From: Actinomycetospora endophytica
Lineage (GTDB): Bacteria > Actinomycetota > Actinomycetes > Mycobacteriales > Pseudonocardiaceae
Length of the DNA: 64,000 nucleotides
Assembly (NCBI RefSeq): GCF_021026375.1
Contig: NZ_JAJNDB010000005.1
Coordinates: 62,001-126,000 of the forward strand
Reading direction: 5' to 3'
Shown here: positions 1-7,876 of the stretch, one piece after another
Layout: each line of letters opens with the position of its first letter
How positions within the stretch are numbered: position 1 is the first letter of the stretch
Notes under the pieces: generated by a model
Databases searched by the model: none
Told to the model about the DNA's origin: nothing
Seen by the model: only the letters and a program-made list of their open reading frames with translations
Position numbers and translations under genes: made by a program

Positions 1-1202
1 AGCACCGGCAGCGTCAGGCCGGGACCGACCAGCGTCACGACGAGCACCGAGCAGGCAATGATCACCAGCTCGGCACGGTCGGGGAACGGTGCCCCGCCGT
101 CCACCGTCATGGGCAGGGCCAGGGCGAGCGCGAGGGTGGCGAGCCCGCGCATCCCGGCCCAGGCGAGCACGAGGGATTCGCCCACCGTGGCGGGCACGGC
201 GCGCTCGGTCGGGGTCGGCCGCCCCGAGCGCACGGTGATCAGGGCGAGCATCATCCAGACCAGCCGGACCCCGATCACGACGAGGCACACGATCCCGGCG
301 TGGGCGAGGATCGTCCCGAGCGAGCGGTCGGCCTGGTCGATCACCGCGCGCAGCTCGAGCCCGATCAGCGCGAACGCCACCCCGGTCACCAGCATCTCGA
401 CCACGTTCCAGAACGCGGAGCCGGTCAGCCGGGCCTCGGACGCGTCGGCGTCGGAGTGCTGGCGCAGCTGCAGAGCGGCCACCACGACCGCGATCACGCC
501 CGAGGCTTCAAGAGCGTCCGCGGCGAGGTAGACCGCGAAGGGCAGCACGAGCGTGAGGCCGTTGCTGGCGACGACGTCGGTGAGCCGGTCGAGCACCAGG
601 CGCGCGAGCCACGCGGCGGCGAGCCCGATCGCGACGGCCACCGCGGCGCCGTAGACGAAGCGCAGCGCGCCACCGAGCACGCCGAGATCCCCCTGGGTCT
701 GCGCCGCGAGCACCGCCGTCTGGAAGATCACCAGCGCGGTGGCGTCGTTGAACAGGCCCTCGCTCTGCAGCGTCGCGACCAGCCGGCGCGGCACCCGCAG
801 CGGACCGGCCACCGCCTCCACCGCGACCGGGTCCGGCGGCGCCACGGCCGCCCCGAGCGCCAGGGCGGCGGCGACCCCGATCCCGGTGAGCGCGACGAGG
901 GTCCCGGCCACGGCCGCGACGGTGGCGACCACCAGCCCGATCGCCAGGAACGCGATGGTGCGCCAGCGCAGCCGGAAGAGCGCCCAGGAGGTCCGCTGCG
1001 CGGTGGCGTAGAGCAGCGGCGGCAGGAAGAGCGGGAGGATCAGCTCCGGTTCGATGTCCGGGGCCTCGATGCCGGGCACGAACGCCGCCGCCGCACCCAG
1101 CAGGAGCAGCAGCACCGGCCACGGCAGGCGCAGGCGGTCGCCCGCACCGGCGAGCAGCACCGCGACCAGCATGGCGCCGACGACGACCAGGAGCACGGCC
1201 AC
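1..1202 (-). CDS. CPA1-family Na+/H+ antiporter (3' end cut off by window edge)
   Basis: Integral membrane cation/proton exchanger that would use the proton gradient to expel Na+ and regulate cytoplasmic pH. The reading frame runs off the window at base 1, so about 400 residues are visible and the C-terminus is missing. The translation is a chain of hydrophobic helices with segments typical of CPA1 exchangers, including APPDPVAVEAV near residue 110, a SEGLFNDATALVIF segment just after it, and VTLVGPGLTLPVL at the visible end. The GTG at 1202 is the most plausible start, followed by a strongly hydrophobic first helix; an ATG at 1172 is an alternative. No strong ribosome binding site decides between them. 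One arm of a 23-base inverted repeat lies about 80 bases upstream. Family is confident; the transported ion (Na+ or K+) is not determined. Confidence 0.85.
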   Translation of the reverse strand, partial: MAVLLVVVGAMLVAVLLAGAGDRLRLPWPVLLLLLGAAAAFVPGIEAPDIEPELILPLFLPPLLYATAQRTSWALFRLRWRTIAFLAIGLVVATVAAVAGTLVALTGIGVAAALALGAAVAPPDPVAVEAVAGPLRVPRRLVATLQSEGLFNDATALVIFQTAVLAAQTQGDLGVLGGALRFVYGAAVAVAIGLAAAWLARLVLDRLTDVVASNGLTLVLPFAVYLAADALEASGVIAVVVAALQLRQHSDADASEARLTGSAFWNVVEMLVTGVAFALIGLELRAVIDQADRSLGTILAHAGIVCLVVIGVRLVWMMLALITVRSGRPTPTERAVPATVGESLVLAWAGMRGLATLALALALPMTVDGGAPFPDRAELVIIACSVLVVTLVGPGLTLPV

Positions 1203-1283
1203 CGGGCGACCCTGCCAGACCTGGCCCGGCCCCGCCGGGCTCGTCCCCCGGCCCGGCGGCAGCGTGTGGAGGCCTGGGCGCCG

Positions 1284-2055
1284 GGGTGATCAGGGGTACG
1301 TGGGGCCAGGTTCGGGGTCGGTCGAGCCTGCGTGGCGTACCCCTCGCCAAGGGGCCGCGGCGCGGAGGGCGCTCCGCCTAGCTGCTCAGTGCCAGCCGTA
1401 CGAGCCGCGGAGCGCGTTCGCGACGGCGTCGAACCGGTCGCGCGGCATGGTCGCGCCCTCGCGGCGGATGCCGTGCTCCGGGACCTCCAGCACGCGGTCG
1501 AGCCGGATGTAGGAGTCACGGCCCTCGCGGTCCCAGGGACCCGAGCCGATCGGCAGCCAGTTCGCGTCGTCCGCGCGGTGTCCCTGCGAGGAGAGCATCA
1601 GCCCGAGCAGCTCCCCCGCCACCGAGGCGCGCGCGACGACGAGCACCGGCCGGTCCTTGCCCTGCGAGGCGTCCTCCTCGAAGGGCACCCAGGTCCAGAC
1701 GATCTCGCCGGGGTCGGCGGCGCCGTCCATGTCCGGCGCGTAAGAGATCTCGCGCGCGCGCTCGGACGACGGCACCGTCCGCACGCCGCCGTTGCGGTCC
1801 TGCCCCGGCAGCGGGGGCGGCGGGCCCGCGGGCTTCCGACGCCCGCCGTCGTTGTCGCCCGACGACGTCAGCAGGTCGAGCCCGACCTGTACCGCGCGGT
1901 TCACGAAGTCCCCGAAGTTCGCCACGCGCCCAGGATGCCGTGTCCCGGCTCCGTCCAGACGTCCGCCCCGGAGCCGGACGTCAGAGCCCGTCGCGAAGGG
2001 CACGCCGCGCATGATCGGCCGCTGCCGGACCTGCCCCACGTACCCCTGATCACCC
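1284..2055. repeat. Perfect 23-base inverted repeats bracketing the PemK/MazF-family gene
   Basis: Bases 1284-1306 and 2033-2055 are exact reverse complements over 23 bases, 726 bases apart. They contain the palindrome TGATCA followed by a GGGGTACGTGGGG core. The only gene between them is the PemK/MazF-family gene at 1386-1925. No direct target duplication is visible just outside the arms. This could be a small mobile cassette with terminal repeats, or two copies of an operator, since each arm also lies 80-110 bases upstream of a minus-strand start. Confidence 0.8.
1386..1925 (-). CDS. PemK/MazF-family (type II toxin-like) protein
   Basis: A 179-residue protein whose C-terminal two thirds match PemK/MazF-like proteins of actinobacteria. 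Seen in order are a charged N-terminal segment, a Gly/Pro-rich linker, then PGEIVWTWVPFEED, the conserved KDRPVLVV strand and a basic C-terminus. Classical MazF/PemK proteins are ribosome-independent or ribosome-linked RNA endonucleases. This longer actinobacterial form lacks a recognisable antitoxin neighbour here, so toxicity is not implied. The GTG at 1925 was chosen because it starts the conserved segment; an ATG further upstream (near 2012) is possible. It is the only gene between the two 23-base inverted repeats at 1284-1306 and 2033-2055. Confidence 0.7.
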   Translation of the reverse strand: MANFGDFVNRAVQVGLDLLTSSGDNDGGRRKPAGPPPPLPGQDRNGGVRTVPSSERAREISYAPDMDGAADPGEIVWTWVPFEEDASQGKDRPVLVVARASVAGELLGLMLSSQGHRADDANWLPIGSGPWDREGRDSYIRLDRVLEVPEHGIRREGATMPRDRFDAVANALRGSYGWH

Positions 2056-2074
2056 GAGCGTGGGGCGGCCGCGC

Positions 2075-3067
2075 TCAGGACAGCGTGAACCACGCCAGGC
2101 AGGCCGCCCCGGCGACGATGCAGTAGACCCCGAAGGGGCGCATCGAGCGGTGCTCGAAGTAGCGGGTCAGGAAGCGCACCGAGATGTAGGCGCCGACCCC
2201 GGAGAGCACGCTGCCGAGGAGCACCTGGCCGCGGATCCCGTCGCCGGCCGGGCCGATCAGGTCGCCGACCTTGAGCACCCCGGCCGCGAGGATCACCGGG
2301 GTCGCGAGCAGGAACGCGAAGCGCGCCGCGTCCTCGTGGGAGAGCTTGGACAGCAGGCCCGCGCCGATCGTGGCGCCGGAGCGGCTGATGCCGGGCAGCA
2401 GCGCGAGGATCTGCGCGGCCCCGACGAGCACCGCGGTGAGCAGCGGGAGCTTCGCGACGCGGGCGTCGGACTCCTCCCCGGCAGTGCGCGCCGGAGCCAC
2501 CCCGACGCCGGACCCGCTGCGCATCACCTGGGTCGGCGCGTCCGGACGGGCGTCGAGTCGCACCGTGGGCGCCTCGAGCGCGGACCCGGCGTCCTGCGCC
2601 GCGGCCCGTCGCCGGGTCAGTCCCTCCACCGCGATGAGCAGCACCCCGTTGATCACGAGGAACGCCGCGGTGGGGATCGGCTTCGCCAGCAGCGTCCGGA
2701 AGAGGTGGTCGAGCACCAGCCCGGCGAGCCCGACCGGGATCGTCGCGATCACCAGCAGCCAGGCGAGGCGCTCGTCGGCGGTCTCGACCCGACGCTCCCG
2801 GATGCTGGTCGCCAGGCCGCGCAGGATCCGGATCCAGTCGCGCCAGAAGTAGATGATCATCGCGATGGCGGTCGCGACGTGCAGGCCGACGATGAACGCG
2901 AGGTAGGGCGAGTCGGGCGCGGACACGTCGAGGTCGCGCGCCCACGAGCCGCCGATCACCGCGGGCAGCAGGATCGAATGCCCCAGACTGGACACCGGGA
3001 ACAATTCGGCGACGCCCTGCAGCGCGCCGATCACGGCGGCCTCGAGCCAACTCAGATGTGCCGACAC
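2075..3067 (-). CDS. uppP: Undecaprenyl-diphosphatase (BacA/UppP family)
   Basis: Membrane phosphatase that converts undecaprenyl diphosphate to undecaprenyl phosphate, recycling the lipid carrier for peptidoglycan and polysaccharide synthesis; family members confer bacitracin resistance. The 330-residue product has both family signatures: the E-x4-VSSLGH segment near the N-terminus (Glu21, Ser27, His30) and PGISRSGATIG with Arg229. About eight hydrophobic helices surround them. The GTG at 3067 was chosen because GAGAGGA lies about 8 bases upstream and translation then begins directly at the first family segment. A roughly 60-residue polar insert rich in Ala, Asp and Arg sits in the middle, between the two signatures. 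The neighbouring CHAP-like gene is divergent, and the exopolysaccharide operon further on would also use this lipid carrier. Confidence 0.92.
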   Translation of the reverse strand: MSAHLSWLEAAVIGALQGVAELFPVSSLGHSILLPAVIGGSWARDLDVSAPDSPYLAFIVGLHVATAIAMIIYFWRDWIRILRGLATSIRERRVETADERLAWLLVIATIPVGLAGLVLDHLFRTLLAKPIPTAAFLVINGVLLIAVEGLTRRRAAAQDAGSALEAPTVRLDARPDAPTQVMRSGSGVGVAPARTAGEESDARVAKLPLLTAVLVGAAQILALLPGISRSGATIGAGLLSKLSHEDAARFAFLLATPVILAAGVLKVGDLIGPAGDGIRGQVLLGSVLSGVGAYISVRFLTRYFEHRSMRPFGVYCIVAGAACLAWFTLS

Positions 3068-3370
3068 CGGTGGGTCCTCTCGTCGCCTGAAATCGTCCAC
3101 CCACGAATCGGGGCCCCACGCTAACCAGGCATTCGCCGGGTCCCGGGCACCCGGGTGGCGGGGGACGTCTGCGCTGGTCGCAGAGGTCAGAAACCGCTGT
3201 CGCGCAGGCAAAGAAACGGTCAACGGCGCGGATCTCCCGGGGAAGAAGGGGCGGGTCGGAGCGGACCCCCGTCGAAATGGTTGCTAATGTGCGCCGGTCG
3301 GATCACGGCCCGGTCACGCTCCCCAGCTCCCCCGACCGGGACGAGCCCGAGAAGAAGGTGACCCCGCACC
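3068..3370. promoter_or_regulatory. Divergent intergenic region between uppP and the CHAP-like gene
   Basis: About 300 bases without a credible gene. On the plus strand TAATGT at 3285-3290 resembles an actinobacterial -10 element, which would put transcription start near 3297 and give a leader of about 75 bases. In that leader a 7-base stem (3309-3315 with 3334-3340, CCCGGTC and GACCGGG) precedes the Shine-Dalgarno GAAGAAGG. No known riboswitch could be recognised. The uppP ribosome binding site lies at the other end. Confidence 0.35.
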
Positions 3371-4027
3371 ATGACCGCTGCTGCGTTCGGCCCGGCAGGC
3401 CCCGCGCTCCCCCGGAGCGTCAGCCGCCTCGCCGCGAACCCGGTGACGACCGTGCTGGGCCTGGCCGCGGGTGCGGTCGGCGCCGCGGTCGTCGGGACCC
3501 AGGCCGCCCAGGGCTCGCTGCCCGACCTGCCGTCGGCCTCGACGGTGACCGCCGACCTGCATCTCACCGCGGGCGCGAGCCCGGCGAGCGGGTCGTCGTC
3601 GACGCGCGCCGCGATGACCCCGGTCAGCGCCGAGCCGACCTCCGCCGCGGGCACCGTGCCGGAGCTGACGAAGGCCGCGGGCATGCAGGCGAAGTCGCAG
3701 AAGGTCGACGCGGCGATCGACCGCTTCGAGTCGAAGATCGGGTCGACGCAGTACGAGGACTACTGCGAGCGCGCCGTCGAGAACGCCTTCGGCACGCAGG
3801 GCCACTACGAGAGCGCCATCCAGGACTGGCGGTCCCAGCAGCAGCACTCGGACTGGCAGCACGCCCCGAAGGGCGCCATGGTCTTCTACGACACCTCCTC
3901 CGACGGCCACGTCGCGCTCTCGCTCGGCGACGGGCGCGTGGTCTCGTCGAGTGCGCACCACCAGGTGGGGATCGTCCCGGTCGGGTTCTTCCAGCACCCG
4001 CTCGGCTGGGCCTACGCGCCGTACTGA
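3371..4027 (+). CDS. Secreted or membrane-anchored CHAP-like amidase/peptidase
   Basis: A 218-residue protein with one hydrophobic N-terminal segment (about residues 25-50, uncleaved anchor or signal), a Ser/Ala-rich spacer, and a C-terminal domain that looks like a CHAP (Cys/His amidohydrolase/peptidase) fold. The candidate nucleophile is Cys132 in DYCERAVENAFG and the candidate catalytic His is His180 in SSDGHVALSLGDG, matching the usual CHAP order and spacing. CHAP domains cut peptidoglycan cross-bridges or amide bonds, so a cell-wall role is likely. The ATG at 3371 follows GAAGAAGG at good spacing. It stands alone, divergent from uppP. An NlpC/P60-type assignment cannot be excluded without a profile search. 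Confidence 0.65.
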   Translation: MTAAAFGPAGPALPRSVSRLAANPVTTVLGLAAGAVGAAVVGTQAAQGSLPDLPSASTVTADLHLTAGASPASGSSSTRAAMTPVSAEPTSAAGTVPELTKAAGMQAKSQKVDAAIDRFESKIGSTQYEDYCERAVENAFGTQGHYESAIQDWRSQQQHSDWQHAPKGAMVFYDTSSDGHVALSLGDGRVVSSSAHHQVGIVPVGFFQHPLGWAYAPY

Positions 4028-4089
4028 TCCACGGACAGCGTCGGACCCCTCCGTTATCGTGATCGTCGCCACGAGGGAGGGGGGCGACG

Positions 4090-4296
4090 GTGACCATCAG
4101 TGCTCCCGTGCGCCCGTCGGGCGTCGACGCGGATCCGCATCGCCCACCGTGGCGTGCGCGGGCCGCGGAGGTCCGTGACCTCGGGCGGACCACCCGGGTC
4201 GGCCGGCTCGAGACCGACGGCACGTGGGCCTCGATCGTCGCCGCGACCTTCGGCGGCACCCCGGCCGCCCCGCCGCCGGGGCAGTACGCGGGATGA
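4090..4296 (+). CDS. Small protein at the head of the kinase/phosphatase operon
   Basis: A 68-residue, Pro- and Arg-rich product that I do not recognise. The GTG start at 4090 follows a strong purine tract (GAGGGAGGGGGCG), and its stop TGA overlaps the ATG of the next gene by 4 bases, so it appears translated and coupled to the operon. It has no signal peptide or membrane segment. The central part (about residues 25-52, RDLGRTTRVGRLETDGTWA) looks like a short structured core between disordered ends. It may be an adaptor or kinase substrate; that is inference from position only. Confidence 0.6.
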   Translation: MTISAPVRPSGVDADPHRPPWRARAAEVRDLGRTTRVGRLETDGTWASIVAATFGGTPAAPPPGQYAG

Positions 4297-5510
4297 GCGC
4301 CGTGACCACCCCCGACCGCGCCGCCCTCGACGCCGACCTGGAGGCCGCCGAGGAGGCGGTCGGCCGCGCGTCCGCGTCGCTCGTCGAGCTCGAGGACCAC
4401 CCCGGCCACCGCCTGCTGCTGCCCGGGGGCTTCACCGGCGTGTCCGAGCGGCGGCGGGAGGAGACGCTCGCGACGGTCGCCGAGCTGCACCGCGACCTCG
4501 AGCTGTACCGCCGGGCGGTCGAGGCCGCCCGCGAGGCGCGGGGGAGCCGGGCCAAGCCCTCGCCGGCCGAGCTCGCGGCCGCGCACGAGGCGCTGCACGG
4601 CGAGTCGGTGACGGTCGCCGAGGAGGCGGTGCCGCTGCAGCGGCGCGGGCTGCTCGGGCCCACCTCGGAGGTCACCCGCACCACCGCGGACACCCTGCTC
4701 GCGCGGATGACCGCCGCGTTCGACGCGGCCACGCGCGTGGCGGCCCAGGTCGCCGCGGTGTGGGACGCGGTCGCCGCCCAGCTGGGCCCGGCCGACCGGG
4801 CGCTGGACAGCCTGCGAGCCGACGCCTCGACGCTCCCCGAGTCCGGGGTGGACGTGGAGTCCTGGGCCGGCCGCCTCGAGGAGCTCCGCGCCGCGGTGCT
4901 CACCGATCCGATCGCGCACGCGGACGAGACGACCCCGGTGGCGCCTGCCGCGCTCGCCGAGGTCGAGTCCGGGCTCGACGCCGCGCGCGAGGAGCTGCGG
5001 GAGGCCCGCTCGCTGCGCGGGGACCTCGACGGCCGGGTCGCCGACCTCACCGCACGCGTCGACGACCTGGCCGCCCGGGAGGCGGCGGCCGAGGCGGTGG
5101 CGGCCGAGGTCGCGCGGCTGGTCGTGGCGGTGCCCGGCCTGCCGGTGCCGCAGCGGCGCGCGCCGGCACTGCGGGCGACGGTCCGGGAGGCGGTCCAGGC
5201 GGCCCACGCGGGCCGGTGGGAGGCCGCGTCGGCGGGGTTCACGGCCGCGTCCTCGGGGATCGAGGAGGCGGTGGCCGAGGCCGAGTCCGGCCGGGCCGTC
5301 CTCGGCGGCCTGCTCGACCGCCGGGCCGAGCTGCGCGGACGCCTCGGGGCGCTGCGGGCCAAGGCGGGCGCGCGCGGCCGCGCGGAGGACCTCGCCCTCG
5401 ACGCGCTGCACACACGTGCGCAGGAGCTGCTCTGGAGCGCACCCTGTGACCTCGCGGCGGCGACCGTCGCCGTGCGGGCCTACCAACGAGCGCTGGAGGA
5501 GGGGACGTGA
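4293..5510 (+). CDS. Alpha-helical coiled-coil protein of the kinase operon
   Basis: A 405-residue cytoplasmic protein composed almost entirely of Ala/Glu/Arg/Leu-rich helices, with heptad-like stretches (around residues 10-35, 70-90 and 225-275) and no signal peptide, membrane segment or recognisable catalytic motif. It starts at the ATG overlapping the preceding stop by 4 bases, and its own stop overlaps the GTG of the kinase gene by 4 bases, so it is translationally coupled on both sides. I do not recognise a family. The context suggests a structural or scaffolding component that brings the kinase, phosphatase, vWA and FHA proteins together, or a kinase substrate; this is inference. Confidence 0.7.
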   Translation: MSAVTTPDRAALDADLEAAEEAVGRASASLVELEDHPGHRLLLPGGFTGVSERRREETLATVAELHRDLELYRRAVEAAREARGSRAKPSPAELAAAHEALHGESVTVAEEAVPLQRRGLLGPTSEVTRTTADTLLARMTAAFDAATRVAAQVAAVWDAVAAQLGPADRALDSLRADASTLPESGVDVESWAGRLEELRAAVLTDPIAHADETTPVAPAALAEVESGLDAAREELREARSLRGDLDGRVADLTARVDDLAAREAAAEAVAAEVARLVVAVPGLPVPQRRAPALRATVREAVQAAHAGRWEAASAGFTAASSGIEEAVAEAESGRAVLGGLLDRRAELRGRLGALRAKAGARGRAEDLALDALHTRAQELLWSAPCDLAAATVAVRAYQRALEEGT

Positions 5511-7876
5511 CCCAGGCGTGCACCCGCCCCGGCTGCGACGGGGAGATCGAGGACGACGGCTTCTGCGACACCTGCGGGCGCGCCCCGGAGGCGGGCGGGA
5601 TGGCCGAGGCGATGGCGGGCGCGCCCGCCTCCGGGCCGGCGACCGCGGCGGGCGGCCCCCCGACGCCCGCCGGAGGACCACCGACGGCGGCCGGCAGCGG
5701 CCCCGCAACGGCAGGCGGGCCCGCCACGGCAGGTGGCCCCGCGACGGCGGGTGGGCCGGCGACGGCGGCCGGTGGCGGTCCGGCGACGGCGGCCGGCAGC
5801 GGCCCGTCGACCTCCGGCACCGGGTCGGGTTCGACCCCGTCCGGGCGCAGCGCCTCGGCCCGCACTGCGTCCGGCCGCACCCGGTCCGGGTCGACCCGGC
5901 GGCGCATCGGCGCGGGCCTGGTGGAGATCGCCCCGGAGCCCGCGGCCGACCCGGCCGACGCGGTCATGGCCGAGGCCGTGGTGCCGGAGTCGAGCCGGTA
6001 CTGCAGCCACTGCGACGCCCCCGTCGGGCGCGGCCGCGACGACCGGCCGGGCCGCACCGAGGGGTTCTGCCCGCAGTGCGGGACCCGGTTCTCGTTCACG
6101 CCCTCGCTCGGCGCGGGAGACCTCGTGGCCGGCCAGTACGAGATCCTCGGCGCGCTCGCGCACGGCGGGCTGGGCTGGGTCTACCTGGCGCGCGACCGCA
6201 AGGTCCGCGACCGGTGGGTGGTGCTCAAGGGGCTGCTGAACACCGGCGACGCCGCCGCGCTGGCCGCCGCCGACGCGGAGCAGAGCTTCCTCGCCCAGCT
6301 CGTGCACCCGCGGATCGTGCGGATCTACAACGTGGTGTCCGGCGAGGACGGCGCGACCTACATCGTCATGGAGTACCTCGGGGGCCGCTCCCTCAAGGCG
6401 ATGCGCGATCCCCGCGAACCGATGCCCCCCGAGCACGCGCTGGCCTACGTGCTCGAGGTCCTGCCCGCGCTGAGCCACATGCACGAGCGGGGCCTGCTCT
6501 ACTGCGACTTCAAGCCCGACAACGTCGTGCAGACCGGCACCGAGGTCACGCTGATCGACCTCGGCGCGGTCCGGCGCATCGACGACCCGGGCGGCGACGT
6601 CTGGGGCACCGTCGGCTACCAGGCCCCCGAGATCTCCCCGGACGGCGTGGGCCCGTCGGTGGCCTCCGACGTCTACACGGTCGGGCGCACCCTCGCCGTG
6701 CTCGTCGCCACCTTCGACTTCCACCGCAGCATGCGGGAACGCCTGCCCGACCCGCACGACGCGCCCGCGCTCGCCCACGAGCCGCTGCGGCGGCTGCTCG
6801 CCCGCGCCACCCACCGCGACCCGGCCCACCGGTTCGTCTCGATCGACGAGATGGCCGACCAGATGATCGGGGTCCTGCGGCGGCTCACCGCCCACGCGGC
6901 CACTCCCCCGCCCCGGCTGTCGACGATGTTCGCGGCGCCCCCGGCCGCGGTCGGGATCGACGCGCCCCCGACGCCGGCGGAGCTCGCGGCCGCCATGCCC
7001 GCCCCGCTGCCCGACCCGGAGGACCCGGCGACGCCGGAGCTGGTGGCCGCCGCCGCGCAGGGTCCGCGCGCGGTGCTGGCCGCCGTCTCCGCGGCGGACG
7101 CCCCCGACACCGACCAGGCCCGCCTCTCCGCCGTGACCGCCCACCTCGACGCGGGCGAGCTCGACGCCGCCGGCCGGGCCCTCGACGCGCACGCGCTGCC
7201 CGGCGAGTGGACCTGGACGTGGCTGCGCGCGCGGCACGCCGCCGCCACCGGGGACGCGGACACCGCCGCGCAGCTGGTGGACGAGGTCGCCGACGCGCTG
7301 CCGGGCGAGCTGGCGCCGGAGTTCGCGCTCGCGGCCCTGGGCGAGCACCGGGCCGCCCGCGACGGCGGGCCCGCCGGCCCGCTGGTCGCCGACCGCTTCG
7401 CCGACATCTGGCGCACCGACCGCACCTGGACCGGCGCGGCGTTCGCGCTGGCCCGGCTGCGCGCGGCGGCCGACGACCGGCCGGGCGCCGTCGCGGTGCT
7501 CGACGAGGTCCCGGGGAGCTCGGTGCACGCCGCGGACGCCCGGGTCGCGGCCGTGCGGGTCCTGCTCGAGTCGCGATCCGACGGCGTTCTGTCACGCTCG
7601 ACGGTCATGGAGGCGGGAGCGCGGACCGAGGCGGTCGATCTCGACGCCCTGCGTGCCGCGGAGCTGCAGACCGAGGTCCTCGAGGCCGCGCGGGGACTCG
7701 ACGCCGCCGACGCCCCCGCCGAGGGCACGCTGTTCGACTGCCCGCTGGACGACCGGGGGCTCGGCCTCGGCATCGAGGAGCGTTACCGCCTGCGGGCACG
7801 GTTCGCCGCCACGCTCCCCGACCGGTTCGCCCTGGTCGACGCCGCCAACGACGCCCGGCCGTGGACCGCGCGATGA
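5507..7876 (+). CDS. PknG-like serine/threonine kinase with zinc ribbon, rubredoxin-like and C-terminal helical-repeat domains
   Basis: A 789-residue soluble protein kinase. Domains in order: an N-terminal zinc ribbon (Cys5, Cys10, Cys20, Cys23), a low-complexity linker with tandem GGPATA repeats (about residues 45-105), a rubredoxin-like metal site (Cys166, Cys169, Cys188, Cys191), a kinase domain from about residue 204 to 460, then a helical, TPR-like region. The kinase retains the ATP-anchoring Lys241 in VVLKG, catalytic Asp334 in YCDFKPDN, and the metal Asp351 in LIDLG, the DLG variant seen in PknG. PknG proteins of mycobacteria pair a rubredoxin-like domain with a kinase and TPRs and control glutamate metabolism through FHA proteins, so this is a PknG relative with an extra zinc ribbon. 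The GTG start overlaps the upstream stop. The partner phosphatase follows directly. Confidence 0.88.
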   Translation: MTQACTRPGCDGEIEDDGFCDTCGRAPEAGGMAEAMAGAPASGPATAAGGPPTPAGGPPTAAGSGPATAGGPATAGGPATAGGPATAAGGGPATAAGSGPSTSGTGSGSTPSGRSASARTASGRTRSGSTRRRIGAGLVEIAPEPAADPADAVMAEAVVPESSRYCSHCDAPVGRGRDDRPGRTEGFCPQCGTRFSFTPSLGAGDLVAGQYEILGALAHGGLGWVYLARDRKVRDRWVVLKGLLNTGDAAALAAADAEQSFLAQLVHPRIVRIYNVVSGEDGATYIVMEYLGGRSLKAMRDPREPMPPEHALAYVLEVLPALSHMHERGLLYCDFKPDNVVQTGTEVTLIDLGAVRRIDDPGGDVWGTVGYQAPEISPDGVGPSVASDVYTVGRTLAVLVATFDFHRSMRERLPDPHDAPALAHEPLRRLLARATHRDPAHRFVSIDEMADQMIGVLRRLTAHAATPPPRLSTMFAAPPAAVGIDAPPTPAELAAAMPAPLPDPEDPATPELVAAAAQGPRAVLAAVSAADAPDTDQARLSAVTAHLDAGELDAAGRALDAHALPGEWTWTWLRARHAAATGDADTAAQLVDEVADALPGELAPEFALAALGEHRAARDGGPAGPLVADRFADIWRTDRTWTGAAFALARLRAAADDRPGAVAVLDEVPGSSVHAADARVAAVRVLLESRSDGVLSRSTVMEAGARTEAVDLDALRAAELQTEVLEAARGLDAADAPAEGTLFDCPLDDRGLGLGIEERYRLRARFAATLPDRFALVDAANDARPWTAR
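5650..5815 (+). repeat. Tandem GGPATA-coding repeats in the kinase linker
   Basis: In-frame degenerate repeats of about 18 bases encode successive GGPATA/GGPPT units between the zinc ribbon and the rubredoxin-like domain. Such repeats commonly vary in copy number by slippage and give a flexible tether. Boundaries are approximate. Confidence 0.6.

Noticed and set aside
508..1350. Long minus-strand frame of Arg/Gly/Pro-rich composition over the antiporter gene
   Set aside because: It is the wrong frame of the antiporter; the correct frame gives clear transmembrane helices and family motifs.
1284..2055. Insertion sequence with transposase between the 23-base repeats
   Set aside because: The segment encodes only the PemK/MazF-family protein; no transposase frame and no target duplication were found.
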